From positions 113,849,084 through 113,913,083 of the forward strand of contig OZ023265.1 in assembly GCA_964006375.1 (NCBI GenBank): a stretch of 64,000 nucleotides of DNA. The letters are read 5' to 3'. The position numbers were made by a program, and so were the translations under genes. Source of the stretch: Tillus elongatus. Its lineage: Eukaryota > Arthropoda > Insecta > Coleoptera > Cleridae. This document shows positions 48,700 to 61,359 of the stretch, in pieces (the stretch's first letter is position 1; the number at the start of each line of letters is the position of its first letter). The notes under the pieces were generated by a model, which was not told where the DNA came from, ran no database searches, and was given only the letters and a program-made list of their open reading frames with translations.

Positions 48700-49850
48700 G
48701 GGAGAGGCCAGGCTAGGACTATACAGACTAGCCTGCAATGATAGATTTAAGATCGACCCAGGCTTCAGGGGCCACTGCAAAATTCAGGAGATCGTGAAAG
48801 AGCCCATGCTTGAAATGAGGTCGGACTTCGCGAGCCCGCGAATCTGCAGGGAAAACAACTTTACAGTGGAAATCCCCGACGGGAGGCATGACAGTAGAAG
48901 ACGCCGGGCACACCACAGGACGCACTCGTCTGGTTCACGGACGGATCCGGCGGGGAGCGTGGGACGGGGGCAGGTGTTTATTCGGAAGGACCGAGGGTAA
49001 GTCATAGTATTTCCCTCGAAGTCAATGCAACGTTATTTGAGGCCAAAATGTACGCCATCCTGCACTGTATGCGGGAGAAAAAGAGGAGGGTCTACATCAA
49101 CAAGCGGATCCTCATAGTCACAGACAGTCAGGCAGCTCTTAAGGCCTTAAGTGGCCAACGGTAAATTCCTGGCTGATGAGTGAGTGCCGAGACGAGACGT
49201 GCGACCTGGCTGGGTAGAATGAGGTCACTCTCATTTGGGTGCCGGGTTACTCGGGCGGTCAAAGGTAATAAAGAAGCTGACAGTCTCGCGAAGAAAGGGT
49301 CAGCAAAACCATTTATGAACCGGCTCTGGGCATGACAAAGAGCACTGCCAGGGGAGCCATTAAGTCCTGGGTCAGAAACCAACACAAGGTGTACTGGGCA
49401 GACTGTCCAGGGCTCAGACATGGAAAGTCAATAATTGACGAACCCAGTTCAAAGAGAGCTGTGGAGCTGCTAAATCTTAACAGAGGACAGCTCAGAAACA
49501 TAACAGGTCTCTTGACGAGACACATGGCCGTCAAGAAACACCTACCTAAAATGATGCGGTTTAAGGGGTACCTCGCATGCAGACTCTGCGGCGAGGGGGA
49601 GGAATTAGGTCAGCACATCTTTTGCGAGTGTAAAGCTCTGAACCGCAGAAGACAACTGATCTACGGTCAGTGTAGACCGGAGACAGAGCATTATAAAACT
49701 TCACCCTACCAATTGCTGTGCAGACTAGTTCAAGGCACAGTGATTATGGAATGGGTGGAGTAGAAAACACAAAGGGCATGCACAGTAAGCCAAAGACTGC
49801 GGTGCTACCGGAGCGACAAAGGCGCGGACGAGCCCCAAGGAAGAAAAAAA
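48700..49850 (+). mobile_element. R1/I-group element, 5'-truncated copy 2
   Basis: It starts at GAGGCCAGGCTAGGACTATA, equivalent to about 5531 of copy 1, and ends with the A-run at about 49843-49855. It carries RNase H, with TDGSGGERGTGAG (frame near 48930-48975), FEAKMYAI where the usual second acidic residue Glu is Lys, and TDSQAALKAL near 49120-49150. The 3' frame (49332-49763) reads WVRNQHKVYWADCPGLRHGK and CGEGEE. It is joined directly to the preceding RT fragment. Confidence 0.88.
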
Positions 49851-50066
49851 AAAAGCTCATCAGACGATTTAGACAGCACTTCATCAGCACTATCGTTATC
49901 ATCGCTATAAATTTCCAAACCCCGCTCTTAATTATTTTCTTCTTCTTCATGTCTTTATACTGACTCTTCCAGTGGACATTCTGTAAACTGTTTCCTAGTG
50001 GAAGCCTTCTACCTAAAAGAGTGTGACATTAACAGTAACACCGGGTTAAAACTGAAGAATGTCAGT

Positions 50067-50172
50067 AACCCTACCAATCGCTGTGCAGACTAGTTCAAGG
50101 CACAGTGATTTTGGAGTGGGTGGAGTAAAATACTAAGGGCATGCACAATAAACCAAAGGTTGCAAAAAAAAA
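50067..50172 (+). mobile_element. R1/I-group element, 3' end only, copy 3
   Basis: CCCTACCAATCGCTGTGCAG through the stop codon and TGGGTGGAGTAAAATACTAAGG matches the last ~105 bases of copy 1. It ends in an A-run with some flanking A-rich sequence. Its start marks an early stop of reverse transcription. Confidence 0.9.
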
Positions 50173-51694
50173 GACGACCGATTAGGATTGGCAAATAATA
50201 ACATCCGCTGCGACACACAAAAATTACGAATGTCGCCTCCGAGATAATATCATCCACAAATTACTTGAATACGGCGCAAAATAGGTTACCTAATAATTGT
50301 TTAAGCATATATCAATCAAATGCATTCTCACCACACATTATTAGATAAACGGTGAACTGGCATAATATACCAGTAATACCAATAAGCAAAAAATGTCCAA
50401 TAATTAAATTAGCGTAGTCTCTTTGTATCTGCCCTTAAATTAGATACAAAATTCAGTGATTTTGGATCGACAATAAAAAATTATAATGAAAAGATCATGC
50501 GCGAATTCAAGTAACAGAAAAGTTAATTTAGTATAAAATTAGAGTTAATGTATTTTGTACATAGAAAAGGCACAAATGGTTTTCATTCAGAAAAGGTACT
50601 GAATGCGTATTTTATAACGGTATAAGAGGCAAATATTTAACAAATAAAAACAACAAGAGCTAACAAAATTCAAGCCAGAATCTTAAAAAAAAAACCTGCA
50701 CAATTTCCTGTAGAAAGCAACATATAGCAATAAGACTATAGAACATAGGTTCTCTTCGGTATTTAAGGGGGTCTATTCAGTATTTAATGTGGTACCAAAT
50801 CAGTTACCAATTCATTACTTTGTGCTATTATGACTATGCGGTGTTAGCGGAAACAGAACGAAGACGATTTGCAGAAGTTGTTCTACCACTTCAGTAATAC
50901 AGCCAGTCGCTCAACATGGTGATAGCAACTTTTAAGATAAACTGCACATCTAAAATATATATTTCCATAGAGATCTCAATATATGGTTACCTTGGGTGAG
51001 AGTAAAGAAAACGAACAAGATAGGGGCAAGAGTATTAGTATGCTTTAATGATACAATATGAAAGAATTTTCATATTGAAATCAAAACCATGTCAATATAT
51101 TATAAAAGTGCAATGAGATCAATAAAAATACTACAGAGACTATATCCAACACCACAAAAACAAACAAAGCTGAAAGAGGCCTGCGACATATTTTTTTTGC
51201 GATGCGGTTGAAAAAACGCTACTGGGCAGGGAAAGGAAACAAGTGAAGAAGTACCTGTCAATCAGAAAGCAATATTGAGAAGACATGAAGTAGAAAAAAA
51301 GAGTGGAACGAGCTTGTTAGTCAAGTGTGTGAAAAAATATTAGTATAAGAGCGCAGAAGTGATTTTTTCAAAGTTTAAAAGCGATAAAAGACAGTAGCAA
51401 AAAATTTGGTACGTCTGATTCGAAGGGAAAAGTTAGGGAAAGTGGGTGTATTTTAGAATCATAAAATCTAGTTACCATATTTATAACATGTTTAATCTTC
51501 AGAGTTAAAATTGTGAAACATAGTGCGAAGATCTAGGATTCATAATATTAGTCACCAACTATAGTGATATTCTGCTAATGGCTTACTGTCTCTACCACAA
51601 TGGACATATTATAGACAAATTGACATTTTATTTGAAATCCGCGTGGCCTCACATTTTTAGTACTCTTTGTTCTATACGTTTGCTTGTTTTAAAA
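50173..51694. other. spacer, nothing recognised
   Basis: AT-rich with no frame longer than about 60 codons that has support. Confidence 0.45.
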
Positions 51695-52440
51695 TAGGAT
51701 CGAATGGCCCGTCGAAATCTATACAAGCGGGTTTTTGGGTATTTTAAATTATTTATTTGAAAATCGCTCTGAGAGGTCAATATTTTCTTCTGCAGGGGAG
51801 ACACATTTTCGAACGCTTGTCAATGATGGAACTTCATTTCCAAAACTGGGTAGCTACCAACTTCAAAATATTTTATAGCAATTGGAATCGAGTGCGACAT
51901 CGCTAGAAATGCTACGTATTCCCTATTTAATCACATGCTTGGTTTTGGACATCCTTACAGACAAGCCATTGAATCAGTACTGAAAATTTTGACCTAAAAC
52001 ATTAATCAGATGGCGGAAGAAAACCATGGGTTAGCCTAGGAGCCGACACATTTCTTGAAAAATATAAAAAATATTATCTACAAAATACAAGTTTTGCTTT
52101 AAATCGATTTCCTACGTTGTGAAGCATTTTGACTGTTATCAGATGGCATTAAACAACAATGTCCCGACGCAAGTCCTGCAAATTCGTGGGCCAAGTTGCA
52201 TAGATTTGGCTCTTTGTAACCCCATAAAAAAGTGCAATGGTTCTAAGTCCGGTAATCTCTAAGCCACTCGATTTAAACACGCCTCACTATTAATCTGCTT
52301 GGGAATATATTACCAAGATACTATCGCATTGTCTGGGCATAATGCAAAGGTTCAACGTCTTGGTGGAATATCAAAGAGTATTTATTGTAGCTCTCGTCAT
52401 TTTACATGATATATGTCAGCAGATGTAAATGTTGTCTTGC
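51695..52440 (-). pseudogene. Tc1/mariner-family transposase fragment
   Basis: The minus strand reads RATINTL near 52400-52380, a decayed catalytic stretch, then QIYATWPTNLQDLRRDIVV (about 52210-52160) and VKMLHNVGNRFKAKLVFC (about 52140-52095), the carboxy-terminal end of this group. Upstream DGPFDPILKQ lies near 51700. Heavily mutated. Family assignment rests on the conserved carboxy end. Confidence 0.6.
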
Positions 52441-53859
52441 TGTAATTTTAAATACACATCAGCAGTTAAGTTTCGAATTCAAAAGACAGACCAATAAGAC
52501 AGTTACCCACAATCCAGGCTTAAAAATTCACTTTCTGTGCATAGTGCATGTGTGCCTTTTGAATTGAAATATGACCAGTTACAGCAATTATTATGCACAG
52601 TACTACTAAAGAAGATCATGCATTATAAAATCAGATACTGTCCAAAACTTTGATTTCTATAAGCAGATTGTGTTAAATATGTCGCAAAATTGTTGATGGC
52701 GATCAAAATCGTCTCCATTTAGTCGTCGTAGCAGCTTTATTTGCTATGCATTGCATTTATTCTTTTTTAGATCTTTTGGATATTTGTAAGATATATGCCC
52801 GAATTTAGTGTTAATTTGGTCTACCGTAACTATATTTACAAAGATAATTAATTTTTTTATCGACTTGAAAGCGTTGCCAAGGTATTAAAAGCGCCTCAGA
52901 TGTAAACTATATAAAACGGTGTTCAACTTAAAAATGGGTAATGATATGGAAAGGACGAGTCACTATTAATAATAATAAGCACACATATACACACACCTTG
53001 ATTGGACAACGTTGCGGTCGCATGGCCTGCTTACCTTTGACGATATGAGCGTCAAAGTTGGGGACGATTCCTGAAAGAAAAAATATAAAATTAAAAAATA
53101 AGTTCTCTTCAGTCGCACACAAAAAAATTTGCTAGCTTTTTCAAGCAACCTTAAATATTAAAACACTTGTTAAACATATTTTACGTAGACAGCGTACTTA
53201 TTCATTTTTTAGCAAGATCTTAAATCTTTTTCTTAATATAATGATTATTTCTGTGTAATAATTGAATTGGTAACTATATTTCGCGATTTTTGATTTTGCA
53301 GATACATTACTGTCCTAAGCACAGATGGACAGATATTTCTCTACCTTCACAAATGCTTGTTTTCTTCTCGGTAACTAATTTCTTCTTTTTCGGTATCGTT
53401 CAAAAATGCTTAATTTTGAATCAATTTTTTTTAACGAAAATTCGTTAAAAAAATGTTTCAAAAACTCACAAAACTGTAATTATTAATTGCAAAAGTTTAA
53501 CAAAAACTTAAAGTTAAAACATAAAGTTATTTCTACAAGAGCACTAAGTTAATTTTTGAAAAAACTGCATGCAAATATTTCCAACACTAGAGACTTTAAG
53601 TATAGAAGGTGTTTTACAAGAGCTAAAGCAAAATGTATGATTTTTTCTTCTGAAACATAAAATAGAGGTTGCTGGATTTTGAAAAGTTACGATAACTTAC
53701 AGCAGTTACAATTTTTTCTAATTCAGCCACTATTTGAGAGCTCCCTGTTTGCTGCATCTTGATTTTTTCGCTGAAAAGTATGAACGAAAACCTCCCTAAT
53801 TACGTGATTTTCATGGTACCCAGCAATATATTAGTAAAATCGTCGCATTACAATTTTTG
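52441..53859. other. spacer, nothing recognised
   Basis: No recognised coding sequence; short frames at 52928-53148 are chance. Confidence 0.45.
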
Positions 53860-54850
53860 CTGTGTGCCAGAAGCGTGTAAAGTTGCAAAACCAATAAAAT
53901 AACTTGAAAATTCTGAATGATATATTTTTTTTCCTTACAGACATGAATCACAATTCTATGAAAAATGAAAAAATGTAATAGTAAGGGATGCTTCATTTAA
54001 AAAGATAAGTTTGTATCACCGACAATTTAAAGACTATCCGGTGATTATGAAAATAATTACATAAGATGCAGCTCAAGACATAATAATTAGCGTATATAAT
54101 TTTTTCTCGTATCTTGGATATTGAGATTTACCGTAAATGCACCACCATTCACTCATTTCCTGTTCGATTTCTTTGACTGCAGTTTGGGTTAACCAATCGC
54201 AAAATAAGACTTTGAAACCACAAACTCACAACTGAAACTACTGCCGAAAAGGTATTATTAAAATGTTTTTTTTTTTGCAAACATTTCAGTAAAATGAAGG
54301 ATAATGACGGTTGAAGCAGAACCTTAAAGCTTACTAAAAGACACTTCTTATGACATTTTTTCTAGATAACGCGCATTCTCTCAACATCCTTGTGTAAAAG
54401 ATGGCAATTTAGACGCTTCAAATCGCAACTTTTACGTTTTAACAAGAAAAAAATTTGAAATTTTCAAATTAATTTCTTTTGTATGTCTTGACTTTTTTGC
54501 GGCAGAGAAACTTATCTATTTTGGTATTATTCAATAGATTTTGTTAACCATACAAAATATGCAAAATATCTTCAGCTTGTGCGATTCTGTGATCACCGGT
54601 GGCACTCATTTGTTTTAATGCCTATATATTTTTTTGTTTCAACTTTTAGATCTACGTGTTGGTGTAAAAAATTCGCTTTGTGTTAGAAATGTGTACCAAA
54701 TTTAGTTGACATAGCTTTGTTTTGTTTTTGGACACAAAATTTTTGGTTCTTTGAAAAAGTGGTGTGATTTTTCTGACTAACGAACTCACCCAAGGAAGGT
54801 ACTCATCAAAATCAGTCCATTCTTCATCGGCTCGTATATAATGGTAACTC
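53860..54850 (+). repeat. diverged composite-repeat body, no AT tract
   Basis: Blocks such as TTACAGACATGAATCACAAT, GATGCAGCTCAAGACA and AAATGAAGGATAATGACGGT (54292), GACGCTTCAAATCGCAACTT (54411) and GTCTTGACTTTTTT occur in the order of copy C1. The MITE, AT tract and tail are absent. This is an older member of the family. Confidence 0.7.
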
Positions 54851-55433
54851 TGAGGGTGAGAGACGCGAGCTGAGGAAAATACGTCATGTGTATTCCAAAT
54901 GCGCATAACACCGATACTTTCAGATTACGTTTTGGTATTTTAAATAATATTTATTAGAAATTTCTGTAACTTTGCTCAAACATTTATTAGAAATTTGTGT
55001 AACTTTGCTCAAACATTTTCGAATACGCTCAGTTCGGAATTTATTTTAATGCTTTTTTGTACAAAATATCAGTTAAATCGAAACTATTGTCTTAAACACA
55101 ATATCTTATTTTTTGAGGTGTTGTGTTGTTAACATAACTGCACAGTGAATCTACGGTATTACGAATCAAACGTTATTTAGTCGATTGTTTTTATATTCAA
55201 CAATTAAATCGGTGAATCGTCATAAATGTAGATATGTGTTTACCGAAAAAAAATAGGGTATATATACTTAAAACAAGAACTCAATAAATAACTTGACCTA
55301 AATAAATGCTTAGATGACTGGTCGAGTTGCTTGTAGTGTATTAATGTGAGAAAATAATTCTAAAAAGGCAATTAAAAGTGGACATACACTTTCCCTTTCT
55401 TCTTTTCTAGAAGGAGTAAAAATAAAAGTATTA
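54851..55433. other. spacer with a short 39-base direct repeat
   Basis: ATTTATTAGAAATTTCTGTAACTTTG-type blocks occur twice at about 54950 and 54989. Otherwise nothing is seen. Confidence 0.5.
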
Positions 55434-56450
55434 GGTAAATTTGCAGATTAGCAAACGAAGGGTTTTTAGAAAAAATATTCTGAATTATGCTTAGAATGCC
55501 CCTTGGATGCATAAATCACAAGAAAAATTTCGCGCAAACAACTTCCAAGTACCAGCAGTGAATAGGGGCGCTTAGCGGGGAAGAAAATAAAAATAGAGTA
55601 TAAGCGCAAAATGCGAAAAAAACAGCTTAGCCGTACCTATAGCTGCTATACATATACCTTAACCTAGCTGCCTTGATCTCATTTTCCGGCTACACCTCCT
55701 TAAAATCTCTGTTATCCCGCACATATCAGGTTCCGTAATATTCTTGGCGGTTGTTCCCAAGAAATGTTTCTTGTTTATGCATTTAGGGTGGTTGTAGGCA
55801 TGTAGAGGGGGAAAAACCTCCCTGTATTTGGGAAAGGGCCTAGCCAGCATGGGACTTGATATATGGGTACTTTGACCTGGGGCTTTTCCTTCACCGACTG
55901 TATGCATACAACCACCCTCAATGCATAAATCACAATAAAAAGTTATTGGAAACAACCCTCAAGAAAGTTACTAGACCTGAGGCGAATAGGTGTTCTGTGC
56001 CGGGTAAACATTATTTTAAGGAGGTGTGGCTGCAAAATGGAATACAGGCAGCTTATATAAATCTGGCTAAGCTGTTTTTTTCGCATTCTTTAGTGAATTT
56101 TCTTAGCAAAAAATACTAATGAAGAGATTCCCACTTTTGAATTTTGTATTTGGAAAAGGGCCTAGCCAGCATGGGACTTGATACATGGGTACTTTGACCT
56201 GGGGCTCTTCCTTTACCGACTGCGTGCATACAACCACCCTCAATGCATAAATCACAATAAAAAGTTCTTGGGAACAACCCTCAAGAATGTTACTAGACCT
56301 GAGGCGAAAAGGTGTTATATGCCGGGTAAGCATGATTTTAAGGAGGTGTAGCTGCAAAATGAAATAAAGACAGCTTATATAGATCTGGCTAAGCTGTTTT
56401 TTCGCATTCTTTAGTGAATTTTCTTAGAAAAAAATACTAATGAAGAGATT
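55434..56450 (+). mobile_element. second copy of the TIR element of 19163, internally duplicated
   Basis: The left end GGTAAATTTGCAGATTAGCA and the next ~100 bases match the end of the insertion at 19163-20306 read on the minus strand. Inside, 55660-55790 and 55905-56040 form an inverted repeat around a ~115-base spacer. A segment of about 321 bases starting near GGGAAAGGGCCTAGCCAGCA (55831) is repeated directly at 56152. The right end of the element is missing; the composite tail follows. Confidence 0.72.
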
Positions 56451-56452
56451 CC

Positions 56453-56498
56453 AACAAGAAGCGCAAACTAGGATCCCTAGAACCCATATACAGGGTCA

Positions 56499-56575
<77 letters not shown>
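56453..56575 (-). repeat. composite-repeat tail plus AT tract, reverse orientation
   Basis: GCGCAAACTAGGATCCCTAG and ATACAGGGTCAGTTTTAATT are the complement of the tail, followed by AT (56507-56575). A second partial tail (TTTTAGTGAATTTTCTTAG-type) lies at about 56092-56130 inside the duplicated block, showing that the tail was carried along in the duplication. Confidence 0.72.
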
Positions 56576-56577
<2 letters not shown>

Positions 56578-57164
56578 CCTTTATAAATTCAACATTTTAT
56601 TAGATCATTATCCATTTGTCCTATGTGTTCAAATGTAGCAAATTTAAGAGACGCATATGACAAACACTTTCCCATGAAACATTACAAATTTCAGCATACT
56701 AACAATAAAGCTTGGTTAACACAGGGCCTTAGAATTTTACCTTTAAATAAAAGAAACCTATAATACTTGCATAAAAATAACAAGGGATATTTTGCAAAAA
56801 TACTTTAAAATTAACAAAAATGTTGTTAGACTGGCGAAAGTGCATGGGAAAACATTGTTGATAAAAAGCACAGGCTTTGTGGTGTGCCTTCGCCATTATT
56901 GGAATGGCATGACCGGTAGTAGTAGTATTAGCAGTAGGTATGGCCTACAAAAATATGGCGAAGTTCCCCAACGACGCATTTACTACTTCACTGTTTAATT
57001 ATTTTCCTCTATTCGCTTGGTAATTTCAACAATTTTTAAATAGGTATTGTACAGTGTGTACATAAAGTTAGGAATAATCTATTAAAATTAAGTTAATTTT
57101 TTTAGAATAATGCTCGGACACGTGTCGTATTAGTTGTTACGTGCATTCTTTTAAATAGAACTTA
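56576..57164. other. spacer, nothing recognised
   Basis: No coding or repeat signal beyond short frames. Confidence 0.45.
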
Positions 57165-57356
57165 AATATACAATGTCACAAAATTGAGATATCACCCTCA
57201 AGTTAGCATTTTTAAATGAGAACCCCCATTTTTGTTGTTGCATTTATGGATTCTACGTAAAATTCTGATTATTTTTCATGAGGCATACTCTATGTCGATA
57301 TTCAACTGTTTTCTAAGAAATATTGGTTGAAGAAAAAATATCTCTACTTATAATAA

Positions 57357-58528
57357 AAAAGTCTGGACGCAGCAAGTGCGTTATGGTAGTGAATTTTCCT
57401 TAAAATGTTTTTAATAACAAATTTGTATCTCTTTTTAAAGAAAGCAGGCATGAAATTTGGTTACCAGTATAACCTATATAGTAGAAATAATGTACCATAT
57501 TTTATCAACTTTATCACTTTATTGTTTGAAAATGTACAAAAATTTTCCAAAATAAACTTAAAATGTTCCCGAAAAAACTGGTTCCTGGCAACAAACGTTA
57601 GGTTAATAGCAAATTGATCTATTGAAATTTGAAACTTTAATGAAAATTCGCTCCCATAACGCACTAGCTGCGTCCAGTATAAACTGAAATCGGTTGCACA
57701 AAAGAACAAGCACTTGTGAAGCCAGGGAAAAGTCTACGGCTGTATTAAGTATGGAACGGTTTCACTAAGTTAGGGAAGTAACAAACAACTAGATGTGCTA
57801 TTCAAATTGATTGAGTCTTAAACGTTTTCGTCCTAATTGAATTTGTCATACAAAAAATCACTAAAAAGTTCATCGGAATTACACAATCTGATCAGATAAT
57901 GGTAAAATAAAATAAAAGACTAAATTTAAAAAAAACTGAAGTCACTAACTGGGATTAGAACGCGTGTTATATGAGTCCATTATTAAATTTACTCTGCTTT
58001 CTCCACCGCTCGGACATTCTCGACATGACAGATCTATGTACTAACACGTATATACCCTAGTATATTAATTTGCTAACGTATTGATCATTTACACCATACA
58101 GTTTTTGTTTAAAATGTATTGTTTCTCATATTTTAACGAAATGAAGGAAAATGACGAATAATACACAGATCTAGGAGCATGTTAGTCATTTCGAGCCGTA
58201 TTTTTAACTCACAAAGCGCTAATGCGTACTAATGTATGACTACCATAATCATCAATTTTGAAGTTTCAACTTTTTTTGGATCAGAGGCTTCTAATTTCTT
58301 TGTATTTTAACCTAGAGATCTAAATTTTGGTACAGAGGATACTCTTTATGACAGAAACAAGCGTACATAATTTGATTACTATCACTTCTTATCTTCTTAA
58401 ATTTTGTATTACCTAATTAATCAGTTTTGGTTTGACTTTATTTGAAATAAGAATAATATTACAATACGTTAATCGACAACACAAGGAATTGAAATCCTTA
58501 TTTGCCCATTATATTTTCAGTTATCGGT

Positions 58529-58603
<75 letters not shown>

Positions 58604-58735
58604 GTGTGTGTAAACAAATATGTTTTAGAGGTGCTAGTTCGCGCTTATTTGAACAAATATTTTTAAAATTTAAAAGTCCGGATCTCCCCATTGGTGAATG
58701 TTTTCTAGGAAAATTCACCAACATCCGGACAGACC
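57357..58735 (+). repeat. composite repeat, complete copy C3
   Basis: In order: MITE 57361-57680, a diverged body (about 57690-58530, ending in CAGTTATCGGTGTGATA), (AT)n 58533-58598 with a short GT run, and a tail (GTGCTAGTTCGCGCTTATTT onward) to the hairpin at 58691-58720. The tail hairpin is TTGGTGAA/TTCACCAA. Confidence 0.8.
57361..57680. mobile_element. MITE of composite copy C3
   Basis: The left end CTGGACGCAGCAAGTGCGTT and the right end CGCACTAGCTGCGTCCAG form clear inverted repeats. Best preserved copy at its ends. Confidence 0.9.
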
Positions 58736-58741
58736 AATAAA

Positions 58742-59700
58742 CCAGTCAGTAGTCAGCAAAATTGAGAGGAAGTTCCGAGATACTGGTTCTGTAGAAAATA
58801 AACCAAATGATGGACGACCTGCTATCAACGAGTAGAAAAAACTAAATTTTTTACTTGCTGCTGAAGAAAATCCACATATTAGCATTCGTGAAGTTAGCCG
58901 TATTTACGATACCCCCCTACTTCATCTGTACGTAAGGTTTTACGATTAGAAAGGTGACATCCTTATAAAATACACCTGGCACACGATTTAAATGAAGGCG
59001 ATCCAGACCGACGATAGCATTTCTCCCAGATCGTAATGGATATGTGCCACAATTTTCCTCGTCATATTGAAACTATTTTATTGTTATATGAATCAAATTT
59101 TACATTAACGGTGCAAGTTAATAGACGAAACTGTCGGTATTGGGCAAAGGAAAATCCCAGATGAATGAGAGAACTACATACCGAATATCCTGAAAAATAA
59201 ATGTTTGGCAGGAATTGTCAAAGATAAAATCATTGGACCCTACTGTTTTGAATGAACGTTCCAAAATATCTTGATTTCTTACAACAATATCTTATCGCCA
59301 ATTTAATAAACTTATTTGCCAGTGCTAATAACCCAATGTTATATTACAGAAATGTATGGTTCCTGCAATATGGTGCACCACCAAATTATACGCAATTCAG
59401 GTTAGGCAATATATCGATAAAGTAGCATTTCCGCGCAGATGGATTGGAAGGCATGAATCAATTGAATGGCCACCAAGAACTCCCGATCTCAATACTTTGG
59501 ATAATTATTTTGTGGTGTTATCTCAAAAATGTTGCATACCAAACTAAACCTGAATCGATTGGCGACTTAAAAACTAGAATCAGAAGAGAATGTTCTAACA
59601 TTAGTCAAGAAACAATAACTAGACTCGAGAATGAATTTATCGATCATTTGGGATACTGCCAGTCACAAGAAGGGTTTCAGTTCCAGCATTTAATTAAGTA
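58742..59700 (+). pseudogene. Tc1/mariner-family transposase, degenerate but near full length
   Basis: Plus-strand order is SKIERKFRDTGSVENKPNDG with RPAI (about 58754-58830), then NPHISIREVSRIYDTP (about 58870-58915). QIVMDMCHNFPRHIETI follows (about 59027-59078), with the first catalytic region as YESNFTLTVQVNRRNCRYWA (about 59088-59145), where DEA/DEx reads ESN. After that come FGRNCQR and IIGPYCF, and QYGAPPNYTQFR (about 59370-59405), where the usual DGAPPH reads YGAPPN. RMDWKA and IEWPPRTPDLNTLDNYFVVL (59460-59525) carry the third catalytic position. LKTRIRREC and ITRLENEFIDHLGYCQ end it. Two catalytic acidic residues are gone, and several frame changes occur. Confidence 0.85.
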
Positions 59701-59959
59701 AATGATTATTGTTCCTTATTAATTACAATGTTTCGATAAAACCGTGTTATCTTTTAGCCGAAATAAAATAGTAGTAGCAGTATTTTTAATGCCATATTTT
59801 AGAAAACCGCTGAGTATCGACATAGCTACATGGAAAATACTCAGAATTTTACGTTGAATCCATAAATGCATCAAAAATGTGGGTTTTCATTTGAACATTT
59901 CAACTTAAGGGTCGTATGTCAATTTAGGGACAGTCTGTATATTTAAATTTTATCTCAAA

Positions 59960-60265
59960 AAAGTGTGGACAAAGCAAGTGCGTAATGGTAGTGAATTTCC
60001 ATAACAAGGCAAATATGATTTTTTTAAGAAAGCAGGCATCAAATTTGCTTACCAGTATGAGCGAAACAGAATGTACCATATTTCATCAAACTAACTTTAT
60101 TGTTTGGAAATGTACAAAAATTTTCCGAAAATAAACTTTAAATGTTCCAGAAAAAACTGGTTTCCCGGTCAACGAACCTTATAGGTTAATAGAAAATTAA
60201 GCTATTCAAATTTGAAGCATTTAATAAAAGTTGGCTACCAAAACGCACTTGCTGCGTCCAGAATT
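59960..60265. mobile_element. MITE of composite copy C4
   Basis: The left end GTGGACAAAGCAAGTGCGTA and right end CGCACTTGCTGCGTCCAGA form imperfect inverted repeats. Confidence 0.8.
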
Positions 60266-60923
60266 TCGGTTCTTACAAACATTCATTATATTTCGATGGA
60301 AAATGCGATATTATTAGGCGTGTCCGGTTAAAAAAAAAAGAAAATTTCTATCACCAACGACTTATGTGCCACTTTGCGATTGTATAAATAAATTTTTAAG
60401 ATGGAGCTCAAGACACTCTTTAATTAATGTATACAATTTTTGTATAATACCGGATATATTAAGAACTTTGTTGATTTTTTTACGAAAACTCCCTAAAAAT
60501 TACATACCATTAACCTCTATAGCTAAAACTACTGCCAAGTCAACAGAGAAAAGGTCTATTTGAAAATAATTTTTTGGAAATACTTTTGTAAAATGAAGGA
60601 CAATGACGGCTGAAACTTGAGTGTTTGTAAAACATTCTTCTCGTGACATTTTCTCTACATAACCCGCATTAGTTATAGGTTCTTTGCCTAAATGTTGCCA
60701 ATTTTGACATTTCACACTGCAAGTTTGACGTTTTGAGGAAAACCCCTTTTTTTTAATGCCTATAACTCTTTTGTCTTTTAACTTACAGATCTAGATTTTG
60801 ATACGTAATTTACGTTTAATGATATAAGTCCGCGTACTAAATTTGGTTGCCTTTACTTTGTTATTTTTGGTACCTACTAAATTTTATCAAAATCGGCGCA
60901 TTATTTTTTGGATTGATACTTAT

Positions 60924-60994
<71 letters not shown>

Positions 60995-60997
<3 letters not shown>

Positions 60998-61278
60998 GGT
61001 GGAAGTCAACTCCGAGTACGTTGACAAACTGGTGAGTAATTGAGAATTAAGAAATTTACAAGACTGTTCACTTATAAATACTCTTTATTGTTTCAAAAGC
61101 CTAGATTTTGCAGTTTCTTGACCGCTTCATCAGGGCTCCGATAACAAAAACAAAATTATTAGCACACATAACTAAACAAAAAGTTGAGATCGTTAAAATT
61201 ATTATAGATGGAAGCTCTCTCTAACTCACCATGACAATGTGAGGTTATTGTGAAAGTAAATATATATACACACACAGA

Positions 61279-61280
<2 letters not shown>
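60995..61280 (-). mobile_element. probable Penelope-type end inserted in the AT tract
   Basis: On the minus strand a CTGATGA is followed by AGCGGTCAAGAAACTGC (about 61132-61110), a CTGATGA...GAAAC layout like the PLE ends elsewhere in the window. It ends with GTACTCGGAGTTGACTTCC directly against the AT tract, as the PLE of copy C2 does. No coding sequence remains, and stem II is not clearly formed. Confidence 0.5.

Positions 61281-61359
<79 letters not shown>

Larger units (their letters stand above)
57165..59945 (+). mobile_element. Tc1/mariner-family transposon containing composite copy C3
   Basis: Left-arm sequence (about 57180-57335, with TGCATTTATGGATTCTACGT and CTATGTCGATATTCAACTG) is the complement of the right arm at about 59790-59940. 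Between them lie composite copy C3 (57357-58735) and then a transposase reading frame. The composite therefore inserted just inside the left arm of an older transposon. Some transposase amino-terminal codons appear to be lost. Confidence 0.75.
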
